This document shows positions 1 through 6,590 of a stretch of DNA of 12,210 bases, in pieces. The stretch spans positions 1-12,210 of the forward strand of contig JALDAH010000025.1 in assembly GCA_022729275.1 (NCBI GenBank), read 5' to 3'. The notes beneath the pieces were generated by a model, which made no database searches, was not told the origin of the DNA, and was given only the letters and a program-made list of their open reading frames with translations. A program made the position numbers and the translations under genes. The stretch's first letter is position 1. Every line of letters begins with the position of its first letter. The stretch is from Candidatus Nanoanaerosalina archaeon (GTDB taxonomy: Archaea; Nanohalarchaeota; Nanosalinia; Nanosalinales; Nanoanaerosalinaceae).

Positions 1-1
1 A

Positions 2-727
2 ATACTTGAGGCTAAAAGAGAAAGAAATCTTGCTGTTATATCTGTAAAGGATGATGGTAGAGGTATAGATGTAGAAGATATTAAAGAAACTGCACTGGAA
101 AGAAATGTTATAACAAGAGAAGAGCTTAAGGATATGAAGGAGGATGATATACTAGATCTACTATTTGATTCAAGTTTCTCTACGAATAAAGAGGTTACAC
201 AGGTATCAGGGAGAGGTGTTGGTCTAAACGTCGTAAAAGAAACAGCAAATTCTCTACATGGATTATATAAAATTGATACTGAATTGGAGGAAGGAACAAA
301 GATAATAATGGAACTTCCTTTATCTCTGGCTGTTGTAAGATGTTTCTTGATAAGAATTGGTATACACAGACTCGCTATTCCTCTGAACTCTATAGAAAGA
401 TGCGTATATGTTTATAACGATGATGTGAAAGAAATTGAGAGTCAGAAAGTGTTTATCTTTAATGGTATTGAAATTCCCTTGATTAATCTTGCAGATGCAC
501 TTGAATATGACTCTGACTTTGAGATGGATGATGACAATTATACAGTAGTTGTTGTTAAGACCGGTGGAGAAAAAGCAGGTTTTATCGTGGATGAGATAAA
601 AGAAGTTCAGGATTTTGTTATTAAAGATATCGGTGTAGGCAAACCAAAAGGTATAGCAGGGGCTTCTATTCTTTCTGATGGAAAACCGGCTGTTATTATA
701 GATGTAGCTTCTTTGATAGGTGATTAA
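2..727 (+). CDS. cheA: Chemotaxis histidine kinase CheA, C-terminal part (5' end outside window)
   Basis: The frame is open from base 2, so this is the 3' part of a longer gene; an internal ATG at 134 is not the true start. CheA autophosphorylates on histidine and passes phosphate to CheY under control of receptor-CheW arrays at the membrane or in the cytoplasm. The visible part begins inside the HATPase domain with the G1 box 'DDGRGID', then the F-box-like 'SSFSTN' and the G2 box 'SGRGVGLNVV'. After 'ELPLSLAVVRCFLIRIG' follows a CheW-like P5 regulatory domain that runs to the stop. The His-phosphotransfer, dimerisation and N-box regions lie upstream. The stop overlaps the following cheC by 8 nt, indicating coupled translation. 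The family assignment is secure. Confidence 0.95.
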   Translation: MLEAKRERNLAVISVKDDGRGIDVEDIKETALERNVITREELKDMKEDDILDLLFDSSFSTNKEVTQVSGRGVGLNVVKETANSLHGLYKIDTELEEGTKIIMELPLSLAVVRCFLIRIGIHRLAIPLNSIERCVYVYNDDVKEIESQKVFIFNGIEIPLINLADALEYDSDFEMDDDNYTVVVVKTGGEKAGFIVDEIKEVQDFVIKDIGVGKPKGIAGASILSDGKPAVIIDVASLIGD

Positions 728-1346
728 AATTTTCGATGAAGATATAATAGATGTTTTGAAGGAGGTTTCGCATGTTGGAGCTGGAAATGCTTCAAAAGCT
801 CTTTCAAAAATGACTGGTAAAAGGATAGAAGTTGAGTTTCCATACATAAAATTTGTTGATATAAAGGATATCTGTGAGAAATTTGGGGGAGGTTCCACCT
901 TGGTCGCATCGATTTTTCTTGATGTTAAAATAAAAGAGCATAATTCAGATGAAAAATCAGAACTTGGCAAACTTGTATTTATGCTAGATCATTCCAGCGC
1001 TAAAAACCTTGCTTCATACCTTACAGAATCAGAACCAAGTATGGATTTATCGGAAATGGAAAAATCAGCTCTAAAAGAGACAGGTAATATTATAACAGGA
1101 AGCTGTTTAAGTGCTATAACAGAATATATTGATGTAAGACTTTATGAAGAAGTTCCTAATATTAAAATAGATTTTCTAGGGGCTTTGATGGATCACTTTA
1201 TTATTCCCATAGCCCAGGAAAGAGATGAAGCTCTTGTTTTTAAAACAAGTTTTAACTTTGGAAAACAAGAAAATGCTTACTTTTTATTTTTATTCCACCC
1301 CGAATCCGAGGAGTTCCTTAAAAATAGGTTAGATGAGATTTCTTGA
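720..1346 (+). CDS. cheC: CheY-P phosphatase CheC (first copy)
   Basis: A 208-residue protein with the two-fold CheC fold. In CheC proteins each half carries an ExxN pair on a helix that hydrolyses CheY-phosphate, and CheC also binds CheD. Here the second site is intact (E120 and N123 in 'LKETGNIITGS'). In the first site E15 is kept but the Asn position is His18 ('LKEVSHVGAGN'). The start is a GTG inside the end of cheA (8-nt overlap) with no clear Shine-Dalgarno, consistent with translational coupling; later in-frame starts would remove the first catalytic helix. cheD follows immediately. The family is certain; whether the first site is active cannot be told from sequence. Confidence 0.93.
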   Translation: MIKIFDEDIIDVLKEVSHVGAGNASKALSKMTGKRIEVEFPYIKFVDIKDICEKFGGGSTLVASIFLDVKIKEHNSDEKSELGKLVFMLDHSSAKNLASYLTESEPSMDLSEMEKSALKETGNIITGSCLSAITEYIDVRLYEEVPNIKIDFLGALMDHFIIPIAQERDEALVFKTSFNFGKQENAYFLFLFHPESEEFLKNRLDEIS

Positions 1347-1358
1347 AGGTTGAGATAT

Positions 1359-1817
1359 ATGGCGATTAATCTAAACGTTAAAATGGGAGAATATAATATC
1401 TGCGAAGGGAAGAAAGTTCTTAAATCCCTGGGTATTGGGAGTTGTATCGCTGTTTGTCTTTACGATGAGAAAAATGATATTGGAGGACTTGGACACGTTA
1501 TGCTTCCATCCAACATGGATAAAGAATCTCTTAAATATGCTAATAACCTCATAAAATGTATGGTGGAAGACTTGAAAGAGAGGGAATGTGATATGGAGGG
1601 AATTATCGCTAAGATATTTGGGGGAGCATCTCTCTTTGAATCTTCTATGGAGATAGGTAAAAAGAACATTAAATCTGTAAGAAAGGAGCTTGAGAAATAT
1701 GGGATAGATATAGTTGAGGAAGATGTTGGAGGGGACCAGGGGAGATCTATCTGGTTCCACTGCTGGTCCGGAACAGTTGTTGTGAGTAGACCGATGGGAG
1801 AAACGAAAAGGTACTAG
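1359..1817 (+). CDS. cheD: Chemoreceptor glutamine deamidase CheD
   Basis: CheD deamidates glutamines on chemoreceptors and forms a regulatory complex with CheC, encoded just upstream. The nucleophile Cys is in 'SLGIGSCIAV' and the His, 17 residues later, in 'GGLGHVMLP', the spacing expected for CheD. The family's catalytic Thr, six residues before the Cys, is Ser here. 'KIFGGASLF' and the C-terminal 'DVGGDQGRSIWFH' also fit the family. I chose the ATG at 1359 (152 residues) over a TTG at 1350, because the TTG lies inside the likely ribosome-binding stretch AAGGTTGAG. The gene ends 4 nt into the oppositely transcribed second cheC-like gene. Confidence 0.92.
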   Translation: MAINLNVKMGEYNICEGKKVLKSLGIGSCIAVCLYDEKNDIGGLGHVMLPSNMDKESLKYANNLIKCMVEDLKERECDMEGIIAKIFGGASLFESSMEIGKKNIKSVRKELEKYGIDIVEEDVGGDQGRSIWFHCWSGTVVVSRPMGETKRY

Positions 1818-2434
1818 ATATTTAATAATCTATCAAGAGCATCTGTAAGTTCGCTGACATGACCTATGTTGATTAGAAGAACTATTTTTCCACTGATTTC
1901 ATCAGATATATGGAATTCAGTGTTTATTATAAGGGCATCGGAATCTTTCTCTTCATCTGTAATCATGTTATCCGAAAGATAGTCTAGAAGCGAATCTATA
2001 GGCATATAAAAAAGTTTACCGTCTCCAAATCCCAGAGATTTATACAAGAAATTATTGACAGCTTCCAGATAACATTTAGCTATATCCTCGGAGAGTTCCA
2101 TTAAAGTATATGGTTCATTTATCTGCTGTTCTATCAGATTTATAAGTTTTATATAATCTTCTTTTTCCAGTATTACGGATATTCCTCCATTTAGACCAGT
2201 TATAGGAACATATACGTTGAATACAGGGTCTTTCTTGTAAAATTTTTCTTTAAGTTCTTTTGTTGATTCTGATAAGGGTATCACACCCATTTCTGGTATC
2301 GCTATCTCAACCTTTCTTTTGATGATGTCTGAAAGAAAATCAGTTGATTGACCTGAACCAATGTTCCCTATCTCTTCTAACCCTTCTTTCTGCAAATCAC
2401 TGAGCTCAACTTTTCCTGCTATCCAGTGTACCAT
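1814..2434 (-). CDS. CheC-family protein (second, diverged copy)
   Basis: A 206-residue CheC/CheX/FliY-family protein, the second gene of the receptor operon. The first half-site is intact (E21 and N24 in 'LEEIGNIGSG'). The second is altered: the segment 'LMELSEDIAKCYLEAVNNF' aligns with the second CheC helix but has Glu116 where Asn is expected. This is the reverse of the degenerate site in the neighbouring cheC. An AGGTGA ribosome-binding site sits a few bases before the ATG, 11 nt after the receptor stop. It could be a CheY-P phosphatase with one working site or a receptor-linked adaptor. The stop overlaps convergent cheD by 4 nt. Confidence 0.85.
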   Translation of the reverse strand: MVHWIAGKVELSDLQKEGLEEIGNIGSGQSTDFLSDIIKRKVEIAIPEMGVIPLSESTKELKEKFYKKDPVFNVYVPITGLNGGISVILEKEDYIKLINLIEQQINEPYTLMELSEDIAKCYLEAVNNFLYKSLGFGDGKLFYMPIDSLLDYLSDNMITDEEKDSDALIINTEFHISDEISGKIVLLINIGHVSELTDALDRLLNI

Positions 2435-2445
2435 CTATTCACCTT

Positions 2446-3504
2446 TTAATTAACTATTTCTGAGATATCTTCAATACTCCCGGATAATTTCTCGATTGTT
2501 GTGTTCTGTTGTTTTACAGTAGAACTTACTTCCTGGATGCCTGAGGAAAGTTCTTCGGCTGCCTGAGCTATCTCATCGGCAGTGTTCTTTATATCCGTGG
2601 TACCGGATGCCTGTTGCTGTGAAGCAGAGGATATCTCCTGCATTTCAGTAGATAATTCAGAGATATTGCTAGAAATCTCTTCTAGTGCTGTAAGAGCCGA
2701 TCTGATAACACCTGAACTTGTTTCTAGATCCTGCTGACTTTTTTCTATTTTATTTACAACATCGCTAATGTTTTTCTCCATATCCGCGACCATATCGGAA
2801 ATCATTTCCGCTGATTCTGAAGAATCTTCTGCAAGTTGTTTTACTTCATCTGCAACTACTGCAAACCCTCGTCCCTGTTCTCCAGCTCTGGCAGCTTCAA
2901 TAGCTGCGTTAAGAGCTAATAAATCTGTTTTTTCTGCTATATCGGTTATTGTTTTGGTGATCTCCCTGATATTTTTGCTCTTCTCGCCAAGTTTCTCCAC
3001 CGCTTTTCTTGCATCTTTTACGGAATGCTCCATCTCGACCATTTTCTGCATTCCCTCTTCTGCAGCACGTCCTCCTTCCTGAGCAAATTCATTTATAGAT
3101 GCAATAGATGTTGCCGCATCTTCAGAATTAGATGCTACTTCTTGTACAGAAGCAGATAACTCGGTAAGATTTTCTTCAAGTAATTCAAGTTCTTGTGCCT
3201 GGTTTTGACTTCTTCCAGCCATTTGTTCTGTTATCCTAGTAAGTTCGGAAGAATATGAAGTTATATTCTCAATTTCTCCTTCAAGATTTTCCAATTTTTC
3301 TCCAATCATTTTCTCCTCATTTCCTCTTATATTGTCTTTTTTGTTTGAACTTTCTTGTTCCATACTCTTTAACCAAGTGATGAGACTTTTTCTATTTTTC
3401 CCTTGTTCCTCTTCTTTAATCAGTTCCTCGATATTTTCCGGGTTTTCTCCAATACTGTCCTTAATATCCTTAACTGAAAGTTCTGATAGTTCTTCTGGTT
3501 CCAT
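2446..3504 (-). CDS. Soluble methyl-accepting chemotaxis protein (cytoplasmic transducer)
   Basis: A chemoreceptor signalling domain: two long antiparallel coiled-coil arms around the conserved hairpin tip 'EAARAGEQGRGFAVVADEV' (about residues 203-222), which contacts CheA and CheW. The arms are rich in Glu/Gln/Ala/Ser heptads, typical of methylation and deamidation helices. There is no hydrophobic segment long enough to span a membrane, so it should be a cytoplasmic receptor. The first 50 or so residues are acidic and helical, ending in 'GKNRKSLITWLKSM'; no PAS, GAF or globin sensor domain is evident. I chose the ATG at 3504 (352 residues) because GGTG lies 6 nt before it; a GTG at 3513 would overlap that site. 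The second CheC-family gene follows in the same operon. Confidence 0.93.
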   Translation of the reverse strand: MEPEELSELSVKDIKDSIGENPENIEELIKEEEQGKNRKSLITWLKSMEQESSNKKDNIRGNEEKMIGEKLENLEGEIENITSYSSELTRITEQMAGRSQNQAQELELLEENLTELSASVQEVASNSEDAATSIASINEFAQEGGRAAEEGMQKMVEMEHSVKDARKAVEKLGEKSKNIREITKTITDIAEKTDLLALNAAIEAARAGEQGRGFAVVADEVKQLAEDSSESAEMISDMVADMEKNISDVVNKIEKSQQDLETSSGVIRSALTALEEISSNISELSTEMQEISSASQQQASGTTDIKNTADEIAQAAEELSSGIQEVSSTVKQQNTTIEKLSGSIEDISEIVN

Positions 3505-3613
3505 TGTCCACACCTTTTTTGGATTGTTGTTATAATATTTAAATTAGGTTATATTAATTATTAATTGGGTCAGGTCATTGAAAAAATATTTTTTAAGTGG
3601 AGGAAAGATATAG
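3505..3613. promoter_or_regulatory. Divergent promoter region between receptor operon and cheW
   Basis: A very AT-rich intergenic stretch separating two divergent chemotaxis genes. On the minus strand an archaeal TATA-like AATTTAAATATTATA lies at about 3531-3545, some 30-35 nt before the receptor ATG. On the plus strand ATATTAATTATTAA (3551-3564) and AAAAAATATTTTTTAA (3581-3596) are candidate boxes for cheW, whose ribosome-binding site TGGAGGA is at 3598-3604. Which box is used cannot be decided by eye. Confidence 0.4.
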
Positions 3614-4195
3614 ATGGAACAAGAATCTAAAGATAATGTACAATCTATTGATACTGTACAATTGTTTGTGTTTGAACTTTCTAATGAGGACTATGCTATT
3701 GAGATAGAGTATGTCAAGGAGATAACAAAATCAGAAGAGAAAAAAATCACTCCACTACCCAACGTTCCCAGTTTTATCAAAGGCATAACAAATGTGAGAG
3801 GGCAAGTTGTACCTGTAATAGATCTAGAGGAAAAATTTGATTTAAACAAAAAGGACGCTAAATTTATCGTTATACTTGAAATGTATGATACAACCGTTGG
3901 AATGCTTGTAGATGATGTTGAAGAGGTAATGAGGGTTAAAGAGAACAGGATAAAGGAATCACCAAAGATTCTTGAAGAGAAAATCCATACCAATTACATG
4001 AAAGGAGTGGCGGTGCTTGATGAAAGACTGATAATAATACTTGATCTGAATAAAGGTTTCGGTGAAGAAGAAGCTGTTGAGATGAGAAAGATCACCGATA
4101 AAATGAGTTCTGACGAAGAAGAAGATGAAGTAGAAGAGATAAGCGATGAAGAACTCAAGAAGATGGCTGCAAAGAAAGCTAGAAATATAAGATAA
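3614..4195 (+). CDS. cheW: Chemotaxis adaptor protein CheW
   Basis: CheW couples chemoreceptor tips to the kinase CheA. Residues about 13-150 form a CheW domain: 'VQLFVFELSNEDYAIEIEYV', then 'NVPSFIKGITNVRGQVVPVI' (the conserved NxRGxxxPxxDL loop), 'VGMLVDDVEEVMRV', and 'YMKGVAVLDERLIIILDL'. Length is 193 residues, longer than the usual 140-170, because of a charged C-terminal tail from about residue 155 ('SSDEEEDEVEEISDEELKK'). This tail is rich in Glu/Asp and ends basic. TGGAGGA lies about 10 nt before the ATG. The gene is alone on its strand between the receptor operon and the response regulators. The identity is secure; the tail's role is unknown. Confidence 0.95.
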   Translation: MEQESKDNVQSIDTVQLFVFELSNEDYAIEIEYVKEITKSEEKKITPLPNVPSFIKGITNVRGQVVPVIDLEEKFDLNKKDAKFIVILEMYDTTVGMLVDDVEEVMRVKENRIKESPKILEEKIHTNYMKGVAVLDERLIIILDLNKGFGEEEAVEMRKITDKMSSDEEEDEVEEISDEELKKMAAKKARNIR

Positions 4196-4198
4196 AAA

Positions 4199-4218
4199 TT
4201 ATCAGGTTTTTAACCTGA
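4199..4218 (-). terminator. Stem-loop terminator of the response-regulator operon
   Basis: On the minus strand TCAGGTT-AAA-AACCTGA forms a 7-bp stem with a 3-nt loop (4218-4202), followed by TAATTTTTAT. The stem includes the last codons and the TAA stop of cheY. The T-rich tail lies only on the minus-strand side, so it should terminate cheY transcripts, though the hairpin also sits just after cheW and could limit read-through from that side. Confidence 0.6.
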
Positions 4219-4569
4219 AAGAACATTCACAATCGTCTCTTTGACATCTTTGTTGTCAAATGGTTTCTCTATGAACTCTTTTGCCCCCTTGTTAAGGGCA
4301 TCCTCAACCATCTTTTTCTGGCCAACAGCGGAGATCATTATAACTCTCTGATTTTCATCAATCTCCATTATTTTTTCAAGTGTTTCAAGACCACTCATCC
4401 CTCCCATAACTATATCCAAGAGAACAAGTACAGGTTTTTCATTTTTAAATTTCTTTATACACTCTTCGCCACTCTCTGCTTCATATATCTCATCGAATTC
4501 TAAATCCTTTACTATATTGTGTAGTACTTTTCTCATGAAAGACGAATCATCCGTTATAAGTACATCCAT
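4210..4569 (-). CDS. cheY: Chemotaxis response regulator CheY
   Basis: A 119-residue stand-alone receiver domain. The acidic pocket is D7 and D8, the phospho-acceptor is D52 in 'VLVLLDIVMGGMSGLE', the switch Ser is S80 ('RVIMISAVGQ') and the conserved Lys is K102 ('FIEKPF'). No output domain follows, as expected for CheY, which in archaea acts on the archaellum motor through CheF. Gly replaces the usual Pro in the 'MPGMDG'-type loop. The N-terminus 'MDVLITDDSSFMRKVL' matches chemotaxis CheY better than its upstream neighbour does. The ATG overlaps the stop of that neighbour by one base (TAATG), with GGTGAT as ribosome-binding site 5 nt before it. Confidence 0.9.
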   Translation of the reverse strand: MDVLITDDSSFMRKVLHNIVKDLEFDEIYEAESGEECIKKFKNEKPVLVLLDIVMGGMSGLETLEKIMEIDENQRVIMISAVGQKKMVEDALNKGAKEFIEKPFDNKDVKETIVNVLSG

Positions 4570-4925
4570 TACATATCACCCAGTATCTCATTGATCGTGG
4601 GCAGGAGTTTGTCCTTTGTTATTGGTTTACTGATATATTCCTTTGCACCAAGTTTCATTGTTTCCTCCTTTGTTTTCTCCTCCCTGATAATCGATACTAT
4701 AACTACATTTAAATCCTTGCTTTTTATTTCTTTCAATATATCTATACCATCGATATCAGGCAACCTGAGGTCAAGAAGTAAAAGATCGGGTTTTTCCTCC
4801 TCAAGTTTCTTGAGACCCTCTTTACCATTTCTTGCTAAAATAAGTTCATGTTTGGTTTCTCCTAACACCTTTGATATCACTTTTCTCTCAAAAGCTGAAT
4901 CCTCAATCGATAGTATCTTGGCCAT
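4569..4925 (-). CDS. Single-domain response regulator (CheY-like receiver)
   Basis: A 118-residue receiver domain without output domain, first gene of a two-gene operon with cheY. The acidic pocket is E8-D9, the phospho-acceptor is D52 in 'PDLLLLDLRLPDIDGIDIL', the switch residue is S78 ('NVVIVSII') and the conserved Lys is K100 ('YISKPI'). It is clearly diverged from the cheY next to it and has a more generic receiver pattern. It might be a second CheY, a phosphate sink, or the partner of another histidine kinase. The start ATG has no clear Shine-Dalgarno. Confidence 0.87.
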   Translation of the reverse strand: MAKILSIEDSAFERKVISKVLGETKHELILARNGKEGLKKLEEEKPDLLLLDLRLPDIDGIDILKEIKSKDLNVVIVSIIREEKTKEETMKLGAKEYISKPITKDKLLPTINEILGDM

Positions 4926-5069
4926 GTCAACTTTATTGAATTGGATTGTTTAAATTATTTTTGATATAAACTCCACAACTAAAAGATTTTTATACTAACA
5001 GATGTTTTAAACAAGGTGTAGGTGAAGAAAACTTTTTCGAATTAAAACAGGCTTCAACAAGGTTTACAA
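4926..5069. promoter_or_regulatory. Divergent promoter region
   Basis: Separates the response-regulator operon (minus) from the DUF5828-like/PiT operon (plus). On the minus strand AGTTTATATC (4972-4963) is a good archaeal TATA box about 40 nt before the receiver-gene ATG. On the plus strand GATTTTTATAC (about 4984-4995) lies about 80 nt before the ATG at 5070, implying a leader of some 50 nt. No hairpin or repeat was seen in that leader. Confidence 0.4.
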
Positions 5070-5639
5070 ATGTACAGGAATGAAGGAGAAGAAAAACTTA
5101 CCCAGTCCGGTTTTGTATTTGAGGGAAGCTGGACTGAGATATGTCAAATCGCTGAATACCTTAAAGAATTATTTGAAGCTAAGGATGTTTCAGAAAAAGA
5201 TCTGAATGATTATGATGATTGGAAACCTAAACCAAAGGAATCTTCAGAAGACATGGATAAAAAAACCGCAAAAATAGCTTCTCTAAATAAAAAAAAGTTT
5301 GAGAGAGAATATGAGGGAAACAAGAAAAAGATAAAAAACCTTGTACAGGGATTTTCCACCACTGAAACAGAATACGATATGTCAGATAAATTTAGGGATT
5401 TGTTTCAAGTTGTTGGAGAAATTATCGGTGCAAATTCTTTACAATTCTTCAGAAGTTTTGAGGAGATAATTTACGAATCTATAATGTTGAAGTTCAACCC
5501 AAAATACTTCGATACAGAGGAGTTATCAATAAATTTAAGGGACAAGGATAATAATAGATACGTTTTCACCGTAAACGTTCTCGACGAAGACCTTAGAAAA
5601 TTTATCAAGAAAAGATTCAGTGATTCTCTAAATGTTTGA
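5070..5639 (+). CDS. DUF5828-like protein, soluble, linked to PiT-type transporter
   Basis: A 189-residue soluble protein with no signal peptide or membrane segment. From memory it resembles the haloarchaeal DUF5828 family, which often sits beside a PiT permease: an N-terminal 'FEGSWTEICQIAEYL', a 'DDWKPKPKESSEDMDKKTA' stretch (Trp-x-Pro-Lys followed by an acidic segment and KTA), a variable Lys-rich linker, and a C-terminal 'LKFNPKYFDTEELSINLRD' plus 'YVFTVNVLDEDLRKFI'. The function of the family is unknown to me. The ATG at 5070 is the first start after an in-frame stop at 5043; AAGG lies about 8 nt before it. The 3' end overlaps the permease gene by 8 nt, so the two are probably translated together. 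A regulatory or accessory role for the transporter is inference. Confidence 0.72.
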   Translation: MYRNEGEEKLTQSGFVFEGSWTEICQIAEYLKELFEAKDVSEKDLNDYDDWKPKPKESSEDMDKKTAKIASLNKKKFEREYEGNKKKIKNLVQGFSTTETEYDMSDKFRDLFQVVGEIIGANSLQFFRSFEEIIYESIMLKFNPKYFDTEELSINLRDKDNNRYVFTVNVLDEDLRKFIKKRFSDSLNV

Positions 5640-6576
5640 TATCCTGACAATTTTGTCTCTTGCAGTAGCAGTTTTTATGGGTTTTTCCATAGGTTCTTCA
5701 GCTGTTCCACCCTCTTTCGGTCCTGTTAGATCATCTGGGTCCATAGGTGTTTTGAAAAGTGCTTTGATAGCCGGGATTGCAGCTGCAATAGGAGCTCTTA
5801 TGCAGGGAGAAAACGTGGCCACAAGAATAGGCACCGGTATAGTTCCATCCGGTTTCACGAATTTACAGGCAATAATAATACTTTTTGTGGCATCTCTGCT
5901 TGTTGTTATAAGTGTTTGTACAAATTATCCCATGCCCACGGCTTTTACCGTTATCGGTTCAGTTATAGGCACAGCTCTGGGTTTTGGTTCTACAATTAAT
6001 CTTTCTTCTCTTGCTGTCGTGGTGGGTTACTGGCTATCGATACCTCTACTGGCTATAATCCTTGGTTTTGGTTTTTCAAAGTTGATGGTTCGAATGTTTG
6101 ATGAAAGTGACAAGAGACTTATGAGGAGTTTGACATTTGTAATGGGCGTATTTGTAGCTTACAATGCCGGTGCAAATTCTGTTGGTAAAGCCATAGGACC
6201 TGTTTCAGGATTAGGTATTTCTAACAATTTTTTGATTATTTTGGGTAGTCTTTCAATACTTTTAGGAGCTCTTATATTATCTCCGAGGATAGTTGAGGCG
6301 GTTTCTTTTGAATATTCAAATATAGGCCCTAGAAAATCTGTTGCTGGACTTGGAACTGCCGCGATACTTGCCCAGATTGGAGTAATATTAGGGATCCCTA
6401 TCTCATTTAATCAGGCCATAATAGCTTCAATTATAGGCAGCGGAATGGTATCAGGCGATTCTGAGATAGGAGATAGGAAGATAATTTTCACTGCAATGGC
6501 ATGGATTTCAGCATTTTTCGTGGCTATACTTCTAACCTATATCTTATCAACTTTGATCAATATAATAACTGTATAG
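5632..6576 (+). CDS. PiT-family inorganic phosphate (or other anion) transporter
   Basis: A 314-residue hydrophobic membrane protein with about nine or ten predicted spans and the PiT inverted repeat. The C-terminal signature is 'FVAYNAGANSVGKAIGPVSG' (about 174-193), matching the GANDxANAxGP motif of PiT permeases but with Ser183 where Asp is usual. The N-terminal counterpart 'GFSIGSSAVPPSFGPV' (17-32) also lacks the Asn-Asp pair. 'YPMPTAFTVIGSVIG' (99-113) corresponds to the PiT 'STTHAIVGAIVG' region. Haloarchaeal PiT relatives, as I recall, carry similar substitutions, so a functional transporter is likely, with phosphate the default substrate. The start ATG lies inside the end of the upstream gene (8-nt overlap). 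A T-run follows the stop. Confidence 0.85.
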   Translation: MFDILTILSLAVAVFMGFSIGSSAVPPSFGPVRSSGSIGVLKSALIAGIAAAIGALMQGENVATRIGTGIVPSGFTNLQAIIILFVASLLVVISVCTNYPMPTAFTVIGSVIGTALGFGSTINLSSLAVVVGYWLSIPLLAIILGFGFSKLMVRMFDESDKRLMRSLTFVMGVFVAYNAGANSVGKAIGPVSGLGISNNFLIILGSLSILLGALILSPRIVEAVSFEYSNIGPRKSVAGLGTAAILAQIGVILGIPISFNQAIIASIIGSGMVSGDSEIGDRKIIFTAMAWISAFFVAILLTYILSTLINIITV

Positions 6577-6590
6577 TCGATTTTTTATAA
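6577..6590 (+). terminator. Poly-T terminator after the PiT gene
   Basis: TCGATTTTTTATAATT begins right after the TAG stop, with a six-T run at 6581-6586. A simple T-run is a sufficient terminator in many archaea. No convincing stem precedes it. Confidence 0.4.

Noticed and set aside
320..970. A 216-codon open frame on the minus strand across the cheA/cheC junction
   Set aside because: It is antisense to two well-supported chemotaxis genes, has no family features and spans their overlap; it is a by-product of their codon use.
2768..3082. Plus-strand open frame opposite the chemoreceptor, rich in Ser, Ala and Ile
   Set aside because: It is the complement of the receptor's Glu/Ala-rich coiled coil; no start signal or family match.
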